64,000 nucleotides of DNA from NCBI RefSeq assembly GCF_006874475.1, contig NZ_VIRM01000002.1, forward strand, positions 186,001 to 250,000. The letters are read 5' to 3'. The first letter of the stretch is position 1, and the number at the start of each line of letters is the position of its first letter. This document shows, piece by piece, positions 33,018 through 41,968 of this stretch. The DNA is from Microbispora hainanensis (lineage in GTDB: Bacteria; Actinomycetota; Actinomycetes; Streptosporangiales; Streptosporangiaceae). The notes beneath the pieces are model-generated. The model was not told where the DNA came from. It did no database searches and was given only the letters and a program-made list of their open reading frames with translations. Both the position numbers and the translations under genes were made by a program.

Positions 33018-34139
33018 TCAGTATCCGCGATATCCGGTGCCGGTCTTCATGCCCACCACGCCGGGTACGGCCGAGACCGAGCCGTAGCGCGCGACGGCGT
33101 AGCGGACGCCCGCGATGATGTTGTCCACCGGGTTCCAGATGTCCTTGTGCCCGGGCAGCGACCAGCGGCTGAACGTCGGGTCGATGGTCTGCATCAGGCC
33201 CTTCGACGGCGTTCCGGCGGCCGCGTTCGAGTCCCAGTTGTTGATCGCGTGAGGGTTGCCGCCCGACTCGTGCCGGATGATCATCCAGATGTCTTCCCGG
33301 TTCATCTTGTCGGCGGGGTAGCCCTGGGCTCTGAGGATCGCGATGGCCTGCTCGATCCAGTCCTTGACCTGCCCCGTGGGCGCGGGCCCGCCGCCGGCCG
33401 GCGGCGGGCCGCTGGGGCCGTAGCCGCCGAAGCCGCCGCCCGTGCCGTTCGCGCCGCTCAGGCTCGTCGGGTTGTACGAGGCGAACGTCGGGTGCGCCGG
33501 GTCACCGGGGGCGCCCGTGTAGCCGGGGGTGCGCTGCCAGTCGACGGTGTGCCCGTGCCGGGGCACGAACTCCTGCTTGCCCGGGTCGGGGATCTTGGCG
33601 AAGGTGAGCGCGCCGTCGCGGTAGTCGCCGCCCAGGCGGTCGCCCAGCGTCTTCGTGGCGTCGCCGACGGCCGTGTTCACCTGCTCCAGATGGGGCCGGG
33701 CGTCCTCGACACCCCGGGAGACGATGGCCCGCAGCCCGCTTTCCAGCTCCTCGTCCGTGGCGTCCTGGTGCCGGCTGCGGTAGGTGGCCGCCTCGGCGAC
33801 CACGTCACCGCAGATGCCGCCGATCTTCGACTTGGCGCTCTCCAGCGCGCTGGCGACCTTCTCCAGCGCGCCCGCGCACGCGTCGAGAGCGTCGTGGAGG
33901 CCGTCGGCCGCCTTGCCATACCTGTTCATATACGTGACGAAGGCGTCGGCGGAGCGGCCCTGCCACGCGGCGTCCACGGTGCGTACGGCGCGGCTCACCC
34001 CGCCCGCGTAGTCCTGCGCGTCGCCGGCCGCGCCGCGCCACTTCGCGGCGATGTCGCGGATCGCGCCGGGGTCGCCGCTCACCTTCCGCAGCATGGCGGC
34101 CAGTTCCGCGCCGCCCGGAAGGTCCGCGACGCCACTCAT
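33018..34139 (-). CDS. WXG-type type VII secretion substrate with C-terminal lytic transglycosylase domain
   Basis: A 373-residue protein. Residues ~1-160 form a helical WXG100-like hairpin with 'AAWQGRSADAF' as the W-x-G turn. A Gly/Pro-rich linker leads to an SLT-type domain (~270-373): 'DIWMIIRHESGGNPHAINNWD' carries the catalytic Glu in the HESGGNP context, then 'GLMQTIDPTF', 'IWNPVDNIIAGVRYAVARYG'. Such enzymes cut peptidoglycan glycan strands. Coupled by a 4-base overlap to the EspC-like gene and lying downstream of eccC, it is probably an exported wall hydrolase that opens a path for the secretion machine or acts on competitors. There is no Sec signal peptide, which supports T7SS export. 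Confidence 0.82.
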   Translation of the reverse strand: MSGVADLPGGAELAAMLRKVSGDPGAIRDIAAKWRGAAGDAQDYAGGVSRAVRTVDAAWQGRSADAFVTYMNRYGKAADGLHDALDACAGALEKVASALESAKSKIGGICGDVVAEAATYRSRHQDATDEELESGLRAIVSRGVEDARPHLEQVNTAVGDATKTLGDRLGGDYRDGALTFAKIPDPGKQEFVPRHGHTVDWQRTPGYTGAPGDPAHPTFASYNPTSLSGANGTGGGFGGYGPSGPPPAGGGPAPTGQVKDWIEQAIAILRAQGYPADKMNREDIWMIIRHESGGNPHAINNWDSNAAAGTPSKGLMQTIDPTFSRWSLPGHKDIWNPVDNIIAGVRYAVARYGSVSAVPGVVGMKTGTGYRGY

Positions 34140-34441
34140 GCCCGCATCGAGGTGGACGTGGCCTTGTTGGCCGTCCGGACGTTGTCCTGCACGCTCTCCA
34201 GCGCCTGCTCGACGCCCTTCAGCTTGGTCCTCGCGTCGGCCGCCTCGGCGGTGAGCGCGGAGTAGGCCGTGTCGACGGCCGCGGCCAGCGCCGCCGCGCC
34301 GTCCACGTGCCCGAAGTCGGCCGCGCGGGTGCCGGGCGTCTCGGGCAGGCCGCCGTGCAGGCTCTCGTACTGGCCCCAGGCCTTGCGCACCGCCGTACGG
34401 CAGCTTTCGAGCGCCTGGAAGTGGATGTCGAAACCGGTCAC
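34136..34441 (-). CDS. Small EspC/WXG-like type VII secretion protein
   Basis: A 101-residue, almost entirely helical protein. The GTG at 34441 follows AAAGGAG at 6 bases. The pattern 'FDIHFQALESCRTAVRKAWGQY', then 'ADFGHVDGAAALAAAVDTAYSAL' with an 'FG' turn and a long C-terminal helix, fits the EspC-like excreted family of ESX loci. It overlaps the transglycosylase gene by ATGA and starts 21 bases after the eccC stop, so the three are one operon. It may be the co-secretion partner of the transglycosylase. Confidence 0.72.
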   Translation of the reverse strand: MTGFDIHFQALESCRTAVRKAWGQYESLHGGLPETPGTRAADFGHVDGAAALAAAVDTAYSALTAEAADARTKLKGVEQALESVQDNVRTANKATSTSMRA

Positions 34442-34461
34442 GTTCTGCTCCTTTCCGTCCG

Positions 34462-37400
34462 TCACTCACCGTCCGGAGGAGGCAGGAACGCGGTCTGGGC
34501 GAGCCGCGCGCCGAACCTCCTGTCGACGTGGTAGCCCCGGCCGGGTGGCAGCGGATGCGCCCGGACGTTGCCGAACAGGTAGCCCTCGTCCTTGTTGCCG
34601 GAGAGGATGACGGCGGGGCTCGCCATGTCCTTCAGCTTCTGGATGACCGGGTCGTACATGGCCCGGCCGGCGCCGCCCATCTGGCGCGAGAGCACCAGGT
34701 GGAGACCGATGTCCCGCGCCTGGGGCAGCAGGTCGACCAGAGGCAGCAGCGGGTTGGACGAGGTGGCGACCAGGTCGTAGTCGTCCACCACGATGTAGAC
34801 GTCCGAGCCCTGCCACCAGCTCCTCGTCCGGAGCTGCTCCGGCGTGAGGTCGGCCGGAGGCAGCCGCTTGAGCAGGGCGCCGCGCACGTCGTTGACCAGC
34901 TCCTGCGCGGCCGTGCTCGACGCCGCGTAGCCGATGCGGTGGGCGGTCGCGGCCGAGTCGAGCAGCGACCTGCGGTAGTCGACGACGATCATCATCGCCT
35001 CGTGCGGCTCCCGCCTGGCCACCAGTCCTTCCGCGATCAGCCGCAGCAGGTTCGACTTGCCGCTCTCGGTGTCGCCCAGGACGACGAAGTGCGGGTCGGC
35101 GTCGAAGTCGAGCAGCACGGGCGAGAGCGTCGCCTCGTCGATGCCGATGGGGATCTTCGGGCCGGTCTCCTCGGGAGCGGGCAGCGCGGTCGCGGGCAGC
35201 ACCGGCGGCAGCAGCCGGATCGCCGGCGCGGGCGGCCCCTGCCACGCCTCCCTGACCGCGTGCACCAGACCGCGGACGCCCGCGGCGAGGTCCTCGGAGC
35301 TCTGCACGCCGTCGATCCGCGGCAGCGCGGACAGGAAGTGCAGCCCCTCCTTGGTGAGGCCGCGTCCCGGCACGCCTTCGGGGACCGCCAGCGACGCCTT
35401 CCTGTTCACCTCGGACTCGTACGCGTCGCCGAGCTTGAGCTCGACCCTGGTGCCGAACAGGTCGCGGATGCTCGCCCGGAACTCCGACCACTTGTTGGTG
35501 GCCGCCACCACGTGGACGCCGTATCCGAGGCCCCGCGCGGCGATGTCGGTGATGACCGGTTCGAGCGACTCGAACTCCTGCCTGAGCGTCAGCCAGCCGT
35601 CCACGACCAGGAACACGTCGCCCCAGCCGTCGCCGTCGCGGCCGGACTCGGCCCGCATCCGCCGGTAGGCCGCGATCGACTCGATGCCGTGCTCGGCGAA
35701 GTCCGCCTCACGCCGCTCCAGGATCGTGGAGATCTCGGCGACCGTACGGCGCACGCGGTCGGCGTCGAGACGGCTCGCGACGCCGCCCACGTGGGGCAGC
35801 GCCTCCAGCGAGGCCAGGGAGCCGCCGCCGAAGTCCAGGCAGTAGAACTGCACCTCGCGCGGCGTGTGCATCAGGGCCATGCTCGTGATCAGCGTCCGCA
35901 GCACCGTGCTCTTGCCGCTCTGCGTGCCGCCCGCGACGGCGACGTGGCCCGCGCCTCCCGACAGGTCGAGCCAGTAGGGGTCGCGGCGCTGCTCGAACGG
36001 CCGGTCGACGATGCCGACGACCGCGTGGAGCATCCCCCGGCCGCCCCAGGTCGCGGTGGTCAGGCCGTGTTGCGGGGTGACGGACAGCGGCGGCAGCAGG
36101 TGGGCCAGCGTCGGCGGCTCGGCCAGCGGGGGCAGCCAGATCCGGTGCGCCGGCGGGCCGTGGCCGGTGAGGCGGCCGACCACGACGTCGAGCAGGCTGT
36201 GCCGCGGGCCCGCCTGCTCCTCGGCGGGCGCCAGCTCCTTGGGCGTCTCGGTCACCTCAACCGGCGCGAAGGCGGTGCCGTACTCGACCACGTCGTGCAT
36301 CGGACGGCCGGCCTCGCCGGGCGCGGCCCGCCCGGGATCGGCGTGGTGGGGCCCGGACACGTAGGCGGCCTTGAAGCGGGTCATGCCCGTGGTGTCGTAC
36401 TTCAGGTAGCCGTTGCCCGGCGCGGGCGGAAGCTCGTACGCGTCGGCGACGCCGAGCACGACCCGGCTCTCCATGGCCGAGAACGTGCGCAGGCCGATCC
36501 GGTAGGACAGGTGGGTGTCGAGCCCGCGCAGCCGGCCCTCCTCCAGGCGCTGGGAGGCCAGCAGGAGGTGCACGCCGAGCGAGCGGCCGAGCCGTCCGAT
36601 CATCACGAACAGGTCGATGAACTCCGGCTTGGCGGCGAGCAGCTCGCTGAACTCGTCGATCACGACGAACAGGGTCGGCATCGGCTTGAGGTCGGCGCCC
36701 TGCTCCCTGGCCCGCTCGTAGTCGCGCAGCGAGGCGTAGTTGCCCGCGGCCCGCAGCAGCTCCTGGCGGCGCACCATCTCGCCGTGCAGCGCGTCGTGCA
36801 TGCGGTCGACGAGCGGCAGCTCGTCCTCCAGGTTGGTGATGACCGCCGACACGTGCGAGAGGGAGTCCAGGCCGAGGAACGTCGCGCCGCCCTTGAAGTC
36901 GACCAGCACGAAGTTGAGGATCTCGGAGGAGTGCGTGATGGCCAGGCCGAGCACGAGCGTGCGCAGCAGCTCGCTCTTGCCGGAGCCGGTCGCCCCGATG
37001 ACCAGGCCGTGCGGCCCCATGCCGCCCTGCGCCGACTCCTTGATGTCGAGCTCGACGATCCGCCCGTCGGCGCCCAGGCCGATCGGCACCCGCAGCCGGT
37101 TGCGCCCCGCGCGGGGCTGCCAGATCACCGCGGGATCGAGCCGTACGGGGTCGCCCACGCCGAGCAGGTCGGTGAGCGAGGTGTTGACGCCGAGCACGTC
37201 CTGCGCCTCGCCCTGGGCGCCCGCGGAGGCGCGCAGCGGCGCGAGCTGCCGGGCCAGGCCCTCGGCCTGGGGATAGCCGAGCCGGTCGGGGTCGCCGAGC
37301 CGGGTGCTCGACCGCCGTCCCGTGTGGTCGATCTTGACCATGTGGAAGCCGTCGGGCTGGACGTCCAGCCGGAGCGTGATCGCCTCGGGCACCGGCCCGG

Positions 37401-38442
37401 TCATCGCGGACAGGTCGATCACCGTCACGCCCTGGATGGCGTCGGAGCCGAGCTGGCTGTCGTGCGGCACGTGCCCGCCGTCCACGATCACCACGTGGTA
37501 CGGCAGGGCCTCAGCGGAGGCGCCGGGACGGAACCTGGCCCGCTCCCTGAGCTCCTCCCCGACCAGCGTGTCGAGGTGGCCGAGGTTCTCCGCCATGAGC
37601 CTGACCTGGCCCGCGGCGTCGTTCTGCTCCGGGTGCAGGGCGTGCGGCAGCCACTTCACCCACTCCCAGTGGGGCATCCACTCCTTGCTCGCGCAGATCA
37701 TGATCCGCATGTCGTCGGGGGAGTGGAAGACGACGAGCTGCGCGATCATCCCACGCACCAGCTCGCGCATCGCGGTGGGGTCGCCGGTGAGGTGGATGCG
37801 GGCGAAGGAGTGCAGCGCGACCGCGACGGGCAGCCCCGACACCGTGGCGTGCGCCCGGACGAACCGGCGCAACGCCCCGGCCGACAGGGCGTCGAGGTCC
37901 TCCACCGGTTTGGTGTCCGGCGGGACGAGCTGGATGGCCAGCTTCTGCACGCCGGTGCCGAGCCGCACGGTCGCGAAGTCGTCGTCGCGCGGCCTGCGCT
38001 CCCACAGGCGGGGCCCCATCGCGAGCCACCACAGCGAGTCGGGCGGCGGCCCGCTCCACTCCAGCGCCTCCCGCTGCTGCACGGCGGCCCTGCGGACCTT
38101 CCTGCGGATCTGCGACAGATAGCGGAAGTAGTCGCGGCGCAGCCCGTTGAGCCGGTTCCTGCGCTCACCGGCGTTGCGTCCGAGCTGGCCCACGCTCATG
38201 CCGACCATGGAGACGGCGAACAGCCCGCTGGCCACGTACATGAGGGGGTTGCCGTTGCCGCCCGCCGTGAACATCAGCGCCATCGCGGCGCCGCCGGCCA
38301 GCATCGGCATGTACGTGAGCACGGACATCAGACCCTGCGGCTGGACCTCGGGAATCTCCGGCGGGGATTCCAGGAGGATCTCGCCTCGGGGCGGCTTGGG
38401 GCCCGGGCGGCGCTCGGGACGCGAGACCACGACAATGCTCAT
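34462..38442 (-). CDS. eccC: EccC, FtsK/SpoIIIE-type ATPase of the type VII secretion system
   Basis: A 1,326-residue motor and substrate receptor of T7SS. Two N-terminal TM helices (MLAGGAAMALMFTAG, PLMYVASGLFAVSMVGMSVG) precede three FtsK-type ATPase domains. Their Walker A motifs are 'GATGSGKSELL' (~residue 481), 'GGTQSGKSTVL' (~836) and 'GDTESGKSNLL' (~1121). The first domain also has 'LVDFKGGATFLGLD' and 'FVVIDEFSELL'. Having all three domains in one chain is the actinobacterial single-gene form; mycobacteria often split it. It is divergent from eccD across 73 bases and heads an operon with the EspC-like and transglycosylase genes. Substrate signals are normally read by the last ATPase domain. 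Confidence 0.97.
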   Translation of the reverse strand: MSIVVVSRPERRPGPKPPRGEILLESPPEIPEVQPQGLMSVLTYMPMLAGGAAMALMFTAGGNGNPLMYVASGLFAVSMVGMSVGQLGRNAGERRNRLNGLRRDYFRYLSQIRRKVRRAAVQQREALEWSGPPPDSLWWLAMGPRLWERRPRDDDFATVRLGTGVQKLAIQLVPPDTKPVEDLDALSAGALRRFVRAHATVSGLPVAVALHSFARIHLTGDPTAMRELVRGMIAQLVVFHSPDDMRIMICASKEWMPHWEWVKWLPHALHPEQNDAAGQVRLMAENLGHLDTLVGEELRERARFRPGASAEALPYHVVIVDGGHVPHDSQLGSDAIQGVTVIDLSAMTGPVPEAITLRLDVQPDGFHMVKIDHTGRRSSTRLGDPDRLGYPQAEGLARQLAPLRASAGAQGEAQDVLGVNTSLTDLLGVGDPVRLDPAVIWQPRAGRNRLRVPIGLGADGRIVELDIKESAQGGMGPHGLVIGATGSGKSELLRTLVLGLAITHSSEILNFVLVDFKGGATFLGLDSLSHVSAVITNLEDELPLVDRMHDALHGEMVRRQELLRAAGNYASLRDYERAREQGADLKPMPTLFVVIDEFSELLAAKPEFIDLFVMIGRLGRSLGVHLLLASQRLEEGRLRGLDTHLSYRIGLRTFSAMESRVVLGVADAYELPPAPGNGYLKYDTTGMTRFKAAYVSGPHHADPGRAAPGEAGRPMHDVVEYGTAFAPVEVTETPKELAPAEEQAGPRHSLLDVVVGRLTGHGPPAHRIWLPPLAEPPTLAHLLPPLSVTPQHGLTTATWGGRGMLHAVVGIVDRPFEQRRDPYWLDLSGGAGHVAVAGGTQSGKSTVLRTLITSMALMHTPREVQFYCLDFGGGSLASLEALPHVGGVASRLDADRVRRTVAEISTILERREADFAEHGIESIAAYRRMRAESGRDGDGWGDVFLVVDGWLTLRQEFESLEPVITDIAARGLGYGVHVVAATNKWSEFRASIRDLFGTRVELKLGDAYESEVNRKASLAVPEGVPGRGLTKEGLHFLSALPRIDGVQSSEDLAAGVRGLVHAVREAWQGPPAPAIRLLPPVLPATALPAPEETGPKIPIGIDEATLSPVLLDFDADPHFVVLGDTESGKSNLLRLIAEGLVARREPHEAMMIVVDYRRSLLDSAATAHRIGYAASSTAAQELVNDVRGALLKRLPPADLTPEQLRTRSWWQGSDVYIVVDDYDLVATSSNPLLPLVDLLPQARDIGLHLVLSRQMGGAGRAMYDPVIQKLKDMASPAVILSGNKDEGYLFGNVRAHPLPPGRGYHVDRRFGARLAQTAFLPPPDGE

Positions 38443-38515
38443 CTGACTGACTTTTCTACCAGGTTTGCCGATATTTTCGGGCTGTCAGAGAGATCTTCGG
38501 GAGAGGATTCCCGCT
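38443..38515. promoter_or_regulatory. Divergent eccC/eccD promoter region
   Basis: A 73-base gap, AT-rich for this window (TTTTCTACC, ATATTTTCGG), must hold both promoters, so the core motor and channel genes are probably co-regulated. A CGGGAGAGGA ribosome site for eccD lies at its right end. No clear palindrome is visible. Confidence 0.5.
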
Positions 38516-40009
38516 GTGTCATCGCCGGTCCCCCTTCACGTCCAGCAGGGTGTCGTCCAGCAGGGCATGGTTCAGCCCGGCCCGGGCCCGCGCGGCCCGG
38601 CCCAGCAGGGCGCGTTGCCACAGGCGACCGTGCCGTTGCCGCCCCTGTCCCATGTCACCGTGGTCGCTCCGCGCAAGAAGGCGGATCTCGCGCTGCCGTC
38701 GGACATTCCGCTGCCGCACGTCATGCCCGGACTGCTCCGGGCGGTCGGCGAGGTCGGGGGCGAGGCCGCCGCGGCCCCCGGCTGGGTGCTCCAGCGTCTC
38801 GGCGGGCCGCCGCTCGACCTCGGCCAGAGCCTGGGGGCGCTGGGCGTCCTCGACGGCGAGGTCCTCTACCTGCGCCCGCGCGACGCGGTCATGCCGCCCG
38901 CGGTGTTCGACGACGTGGCCGACGTCGTCGCCACCGGGACCAAGGAGGGCGGCGGCCGGTGGGAGCCGCGGCACACGCGGCTGCTCGGCATGGGCGTGGC
39001 CGCCGGGCTGCTCGCGCTCGGCGCCGTCGTCCTCGCCCTCGCGGCGGCCCCGCCGCGGCTCACCGCGGGGGTGGCCGGAGCCGTGGCGGTGCTCCTCGTC
39101 GCCGCCGGGGCCGTGGTGTCGAGGGCCGTCGGCCAGCCGACCGCCGGCGCGCTCGTCGGCTACGCGGCCCTGCCGCACGCCTTCCTCGCCGGCCTGTTCA
39201 CGCCCGGCGCCTCGGGCGCCGTGCTGATCCTCGGGGCGCCGAACCTGCTGGCCGGGCTCGCGTACACCGCGCTGGTGGCGACGGTCGGCGGCGTGCTGAT
39301 CGCCGACGGCGTGGCCGGCTTCCTCGGCGTCGCGGTCGCGTCCGTCGCCGGCGCCGTGGGCGCCGCGTGCGTGATGGTGTTCGGGGGACCGGGCGCCGGG
39401 GCGGCGGCCGTGGTCGCGACGGCCCTGCTGGCGCTGAGCCCGCTCATCCCCACGCTGTCGTTCCGGATGGCCAGGGTGCCGCTGCCGCCCCTGCCCACCA
39501 GCGCCGAGGAACTGCGCAGCGACAACCAGCGGATCGACGGCCCGCTGGTGCTCCAGCGCACCGCGCAGGCCCACCGGTACGCCACCGGCATGGTCATCGC
39601 CATCGCGCTCGCCGGTGTCGCGGCGGAACTGCTGCTCGTACAGCACGGCGGCTGGGTCGCCAACGCCACGGCGGCGACGCTGGCGCTGGCGCTGGCCATG
39701 CGGGCGCGGGTCTTCGCGGGGGTCGCCCAGCGGCTGTGGATGGTCCTCACCGCGGCGGCCGGCGCCGCCACCCTGGCGTTCGCGGTGGGCACCGGCGCCG
39801 ACGCCGTCGGCGAGGTGGCCGTGACGATCGGGGTGCTGTGGACGGCCCTGCTCGCGCTCGGCCTCGGCCTCTGGCTGCCCGCGGGCAGGCCCTCGCCCTT
39901 CTGGGGGCGGGCGGCGGACATCCTCGACGCGCTGCTCATCGTCGCGCTGGTGCCGCTCACCCTGGGCGTGCTCGACCTGTACGCCTGGGTGCGCGGCCTG
40001 TCGGGCTGA
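38516..40009 (+). CDS. eccD: EccD, integral membrane channel subunit of the type VII secretion system
   Basis: A 497-residue protein starting at GTG 38516. A short Gln/Pro-rich leader precedes an ubiquitin-like domain (~residues 35-125: 'SHVTVVAPRKKADLALPSD', 'LGALGVLDGEVLYLRPRDA'). About eleven TM helices follow to the C-terminus ('LGMGVAAGLLALGAVVLALAA' to 'ILDALLIVALVPLTLGVLDLYAW'). YukD-like plus 11 TM is diagnostic of EccD. It is divergent from eccC, and both belong to the same inner-membrane complex. EccB and EccE, the remaining core subunits, do not follow here. Confidence 0.93.
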   Translation: MSSPVPLHVQQGVVQQGMVQPGPGPRGPAQQGALPQATVPLPPLSHVTVVAPRKKADLALPSDIPLPHVMPGLLRAVGEVGGEAAAAPGWVLQRLGGPPLDLGQSLGALGVLDGEVLYLRPRDAVMPPAVFDDVADVVATGTKEGGGRWEPRHTRLLGMGVAAGLLALGAVVLALAAAPPRLTAGVAGAVAVLLVAAGAVVSRAVGQPTAGALVGYAALPHAFLAGLFTPGASGAVLILGAPNLLAGLAYTALVATVGGVLIADGVAGFLGVAVASVAGAVGAACVMVFGGPGAGAAAVVATALLALSPLIPTLSFRMARVPLPPLPTSAEELRSDNQRIDGPLVLQRTAQAHRYATGMVIAIALAGVAAELLLVQHGGWVANATAATLALALAMRARVFAGVAQRLWMVLTAAAGAATLAFAVGTGADAVGEVAVTIGVLWTALLALGLGLWLPAGRPSPFWGRAADILDALLIVALVPLTLGVLDLYAWVRGLSG

Positions 40010-40047
40010 CCGTCTCGGTCGTGGGCCGTCTCGCGGGGGCGCGGGAG

Positions 40048-40827
40048 TCACACGGCCGGTCGTACGGGCAGCAGAGCGGGGCGCTTGGCCGTCCTGCCGT
40101 CGCCGGACGACCTGCCGAGGAGACGCCGCGCCAGCCACGGGCCGAGGAACGTGCCCGCCCAGCGCAACTCGGCGCCCACGGCCCGCCAGCCGGCCGGGTC
40201 GATCGGGGGATGCAGCGGCAGCGTCCAGCCGTCGTCGCTGCCGGGCAGGCCGAGGGCGTGGGCCACGGCCGCGGCGATGCGCTCGTGGCCGATCGGACTC
40301 GCGTGGAGCCGGTCGGCGCTCCAGAGCCGGGGGTCGGTGGAGACCGCATGGTCCGCCGTTTCGGCGACCACGACCCCGTGTCGCGCCGCCGCCATCCGGA
40401 TGCCGTCGTTGAGGTCGAACACCCGTGACCGGAGCGGCCGGGCGATCGGTGCGATCTTCCCGACGTCCGGGAACGTGAGGGTCGCGACGCGCGCGCCCGC
40501 CGTCGTGAGAGCGGCGAACATCGCCTCCAGGTGCCCGGCCACCTCGGCGGCGTCGAAGCGGGGCCTGATCAGGTCGTTGACGCCCGCGACGACGGTGACC
40601 AGATGGGGGCGCAGGGCCAGGGCCGGAGCGAGCTGCTCCGCCCGCACCTCCCCGGCGAGCCGCCCGCGCACCGCGAGATTGGCGTAGGCGACCTCCGGGT
40701 CGACGGCCGTGAGCCGCTCGGCGAGCCGGTCGGCCCAGCCCCGCGGGTGGGCGGGGTCGCCGTCGCCGAGCCCTTCGGTCTGGCTGTCGCCGAGGGCGAC
40801 GTAACGCAGGCGCTCATCGGCCGGCAC
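40048..40827 (-). CDS. SGNH/GDSL-type esterase
   Basis: A 259-residue hydrolase. 'YVALGDSQTEG' is block I with the nucleophile Ser, the block II Gly is near 'LAVRGRLAG', 'VVAGVNDLIRP' is block III with Asn, and 'DRLHASPIGHERIA' gives the Asp and His of block V. The GTG at 40827 is chosen because GGAGG lies 6 bases before it; it overlaps the PadR gene by 14 bases. There is no signal peptide, so it is probably intracellular. The PadR regulator precedes it on one transcript. Confidence 0.88.
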   Translation of the reverse strand: MPADERLRYVALGDSQTEGLGDGDPAHPRGWADRLAERLTAVDPEVAYANLAVRGRLAGEVRAEQLAPALALRPHLVTVVAGVNDLIRPRFDAAEVAGHLEAMFAALTTAGARVATLTFPDVGKIAPIARPLRSRVFDLNDGIRMAAARHGVVVAETADHAVSTDPRLWSADRLHASPIGHERIAAAVAHALGLPGSDDGWTLPLHPPIDPAGWRAVGAELRWAGTFLGPWLARRLLGRSSGDGRTAKRPALLPVRPAV

Positions 40828-41476
40828 GGGCCACCTCCGGGGGGCGAGCAGCGGGTGCGGTCGATTCACCGGGCACGGCCGGGGTTCCTTCGCCCGCGAC
40901 GGCCGCGTTCCCGCCTGCGACGGCCGCGTTCCTGTCCCGCAGGATCGCGGCGGTTCGCCGGCACCAGTCGCGGTTTCCCTCCTCGAAGGCCAGACCGCGC
41001 AGGCAGGTCAGGTATGGCCCCACGCGGCGGCCCGCGCGAATGAACTCCTCCTCGCCCAGGTCGCCGCGCATCTTCCGCAGGATCCGCCGGAACAGGTCGA
41101 TCTTGGCCTCCGCCATGGCGGCCCGCTCCTCGACCTGCCGGATCAGCGCCCCGGCGTCGACGTGGTCGGCCGCCTGCACCTTGACGAGCAGGTCGTCGCG
41201 GATGAACGACGGCTTCGACGCGTCGGCTGCGAACCGCTGCAGCTCGGTGAGGCCGGCGTCGGTGACGTGGAAGAGGCGCTTGGCGGGCCGGGTCTCCTGG
41301 ACCACCCGCCGCCCCGCGACCAGCCCTTCCTTCTCCAGCCTGGCCAGCTCGGCGTACAGCTGCTGGGGCAGGGCGTGCCAGAAGTTCGCCACGCCGACGT
41401 CGAACGCCTTGGCCAGCTGATAACCGCTGAGCTCCCCGTCGAGCAACGCCGCGAGGACGGCGTGCCGCAAGGCCAT
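40814..41476 (-). CDS. PadR-family transcriptional regulator
   Basis: A 220-residue regulator. The winged helix starts 'MALRHAVLAALLDGELSGYQLAKAFD' and continues 'LYAELARLEKEGLV', the PadR signature. A Vir-type C-terminal dimerisation helix follows, with an Ala/Pro-rich tail of about 40 residues containing the near repeat 'RNAAVAGGNAAVAGEG'. GGGAG lies before the ATG. Two 16-bp tandem repeats 27-58 bases upstream are probably its own operator. It overlaps and likely controls the SGNH esterase. There is no evident link to secretion. Confidence 0.9.
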   Translation of the reverse strand: MALRHAVLAALLDGELSGYQLAKAFDVGVANFWHALPQQLYAELARLEKEGLVAGRRVVQETRPAKRLFHVTDAGLTELQRFAADASKPSFIRDDLLVKVQAADHVDAGALIRQVEERAAMAEAKIDLFRRILRKMRGDLGEEEFIRAGRRVGPYLTCLRGLAFEEGNRDWCRRTAAILRDRNAAVAGGNAAVAGEGTPAVPGESTAPAARPPEVARAGR

Positions 41477-41502
41477 GACCCGCTCCCTTCACTCTCCCCT
41501 AG

Positions 41503-41534
41503 TCAAGGATATGACTATTCAACGATATGACTAT
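41503..41534. promoter_or_regulatory. Two tandem 16-bp repeats upstream of padR
   Basis: TCAAGGATATGACTAT (41503-41518) and TCAACGATATGACTAT (41519-41534) are adjacent and differ at one base. A further CTAG just before may be a third partial unit. The direct-repeat array is AT-rich and covers the expected promoter position of padR; its right edge touches the stop codon of the upstream YbaB-like gene. Confidence 0.65.
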
Positions 41535-41968
41535 CAGAAGGTCCAGGGAGCCCTGGGCGGAGGGGGTCCAGCGGCGGGCGGCTTCGGCTGGTCGCGGGGT
41601 GACGCCCGCTCGTCGAAGGCGCGGCGGGCGTCGCCGAGCAGATCGGCCACATGGGGCAGGCCCGCCGCCTCCAGCCCGCCGCGCAGCATCTCCTCCTTCG
41701 CCGCCTCCGCGGACGCCTCGGCCCGCCGTACGGCCGTCAGGACGGCCTCGGCGAGCGCGCGGCCGTCGAGCCTGCGCATGCTGAGCGGGTGGATGTCGAG
41801 AGCGCGCAGCGTGCCCACGGCGTCGACGGTCGCGGTGATCCTGCCCTCGTCGGCCCTGCCGGTGTGCTCCCGCGTGCTCCACTCGGCCACGCGCTCGTCC
41901 ATCAGGGCGGCCGCGGCCGTCAGCCGCTCCATGCGCGCCCGGAGCTCGCGCATCTCGTCCACGGTCAC
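41534..41968 (-). CDS. YbaB/EbfC-like protein of the type VII locus (1 of 4)
   Basis: A 144-residue protein. 'MRELRARMERLTAAAALMDERV', then 'ITATVDAVGTLRALDIHPLSMRRLDGRALAEAVLTAVRRAEASA', is the YbaB/EbfC plan of a helix, a small sheet with a 'G-x-L-x-x-L-x-I' turn, and a long helix. A Pro-rich tail (DQPKPPAAGPPPP) is added. True EbfC is a ~105-residue nucleoid protein; this longer variant belongs to the set found in actinobacterial T7SS loci, whose role is not established. It starts at a GTG overlapping the gene before it by 4 bases and ends the operon 43893-41534. Confidence 0.75.
   Translation of the reverse strand: MTVDEMRELRARMERLTAAAALMDERVAEWSTREHTGRADEGRITATVDAVGTLRALDIHPLSMRRLDGRALAEAVLTAVRRAEASAEAAKEEMLRGGLEAAGLPHVADLLGDARRAFDERASPRDQPKPPAAGPPPPRAPWTF

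Noticed and set aside
34528..40428. A nearly 2,000-codon plus-strand frame across eccC
   Set aside because: It is antisense to a clear EccC with three Walker motifs and runs on through eccD in a non-coding frame; it has no recognisable domains.
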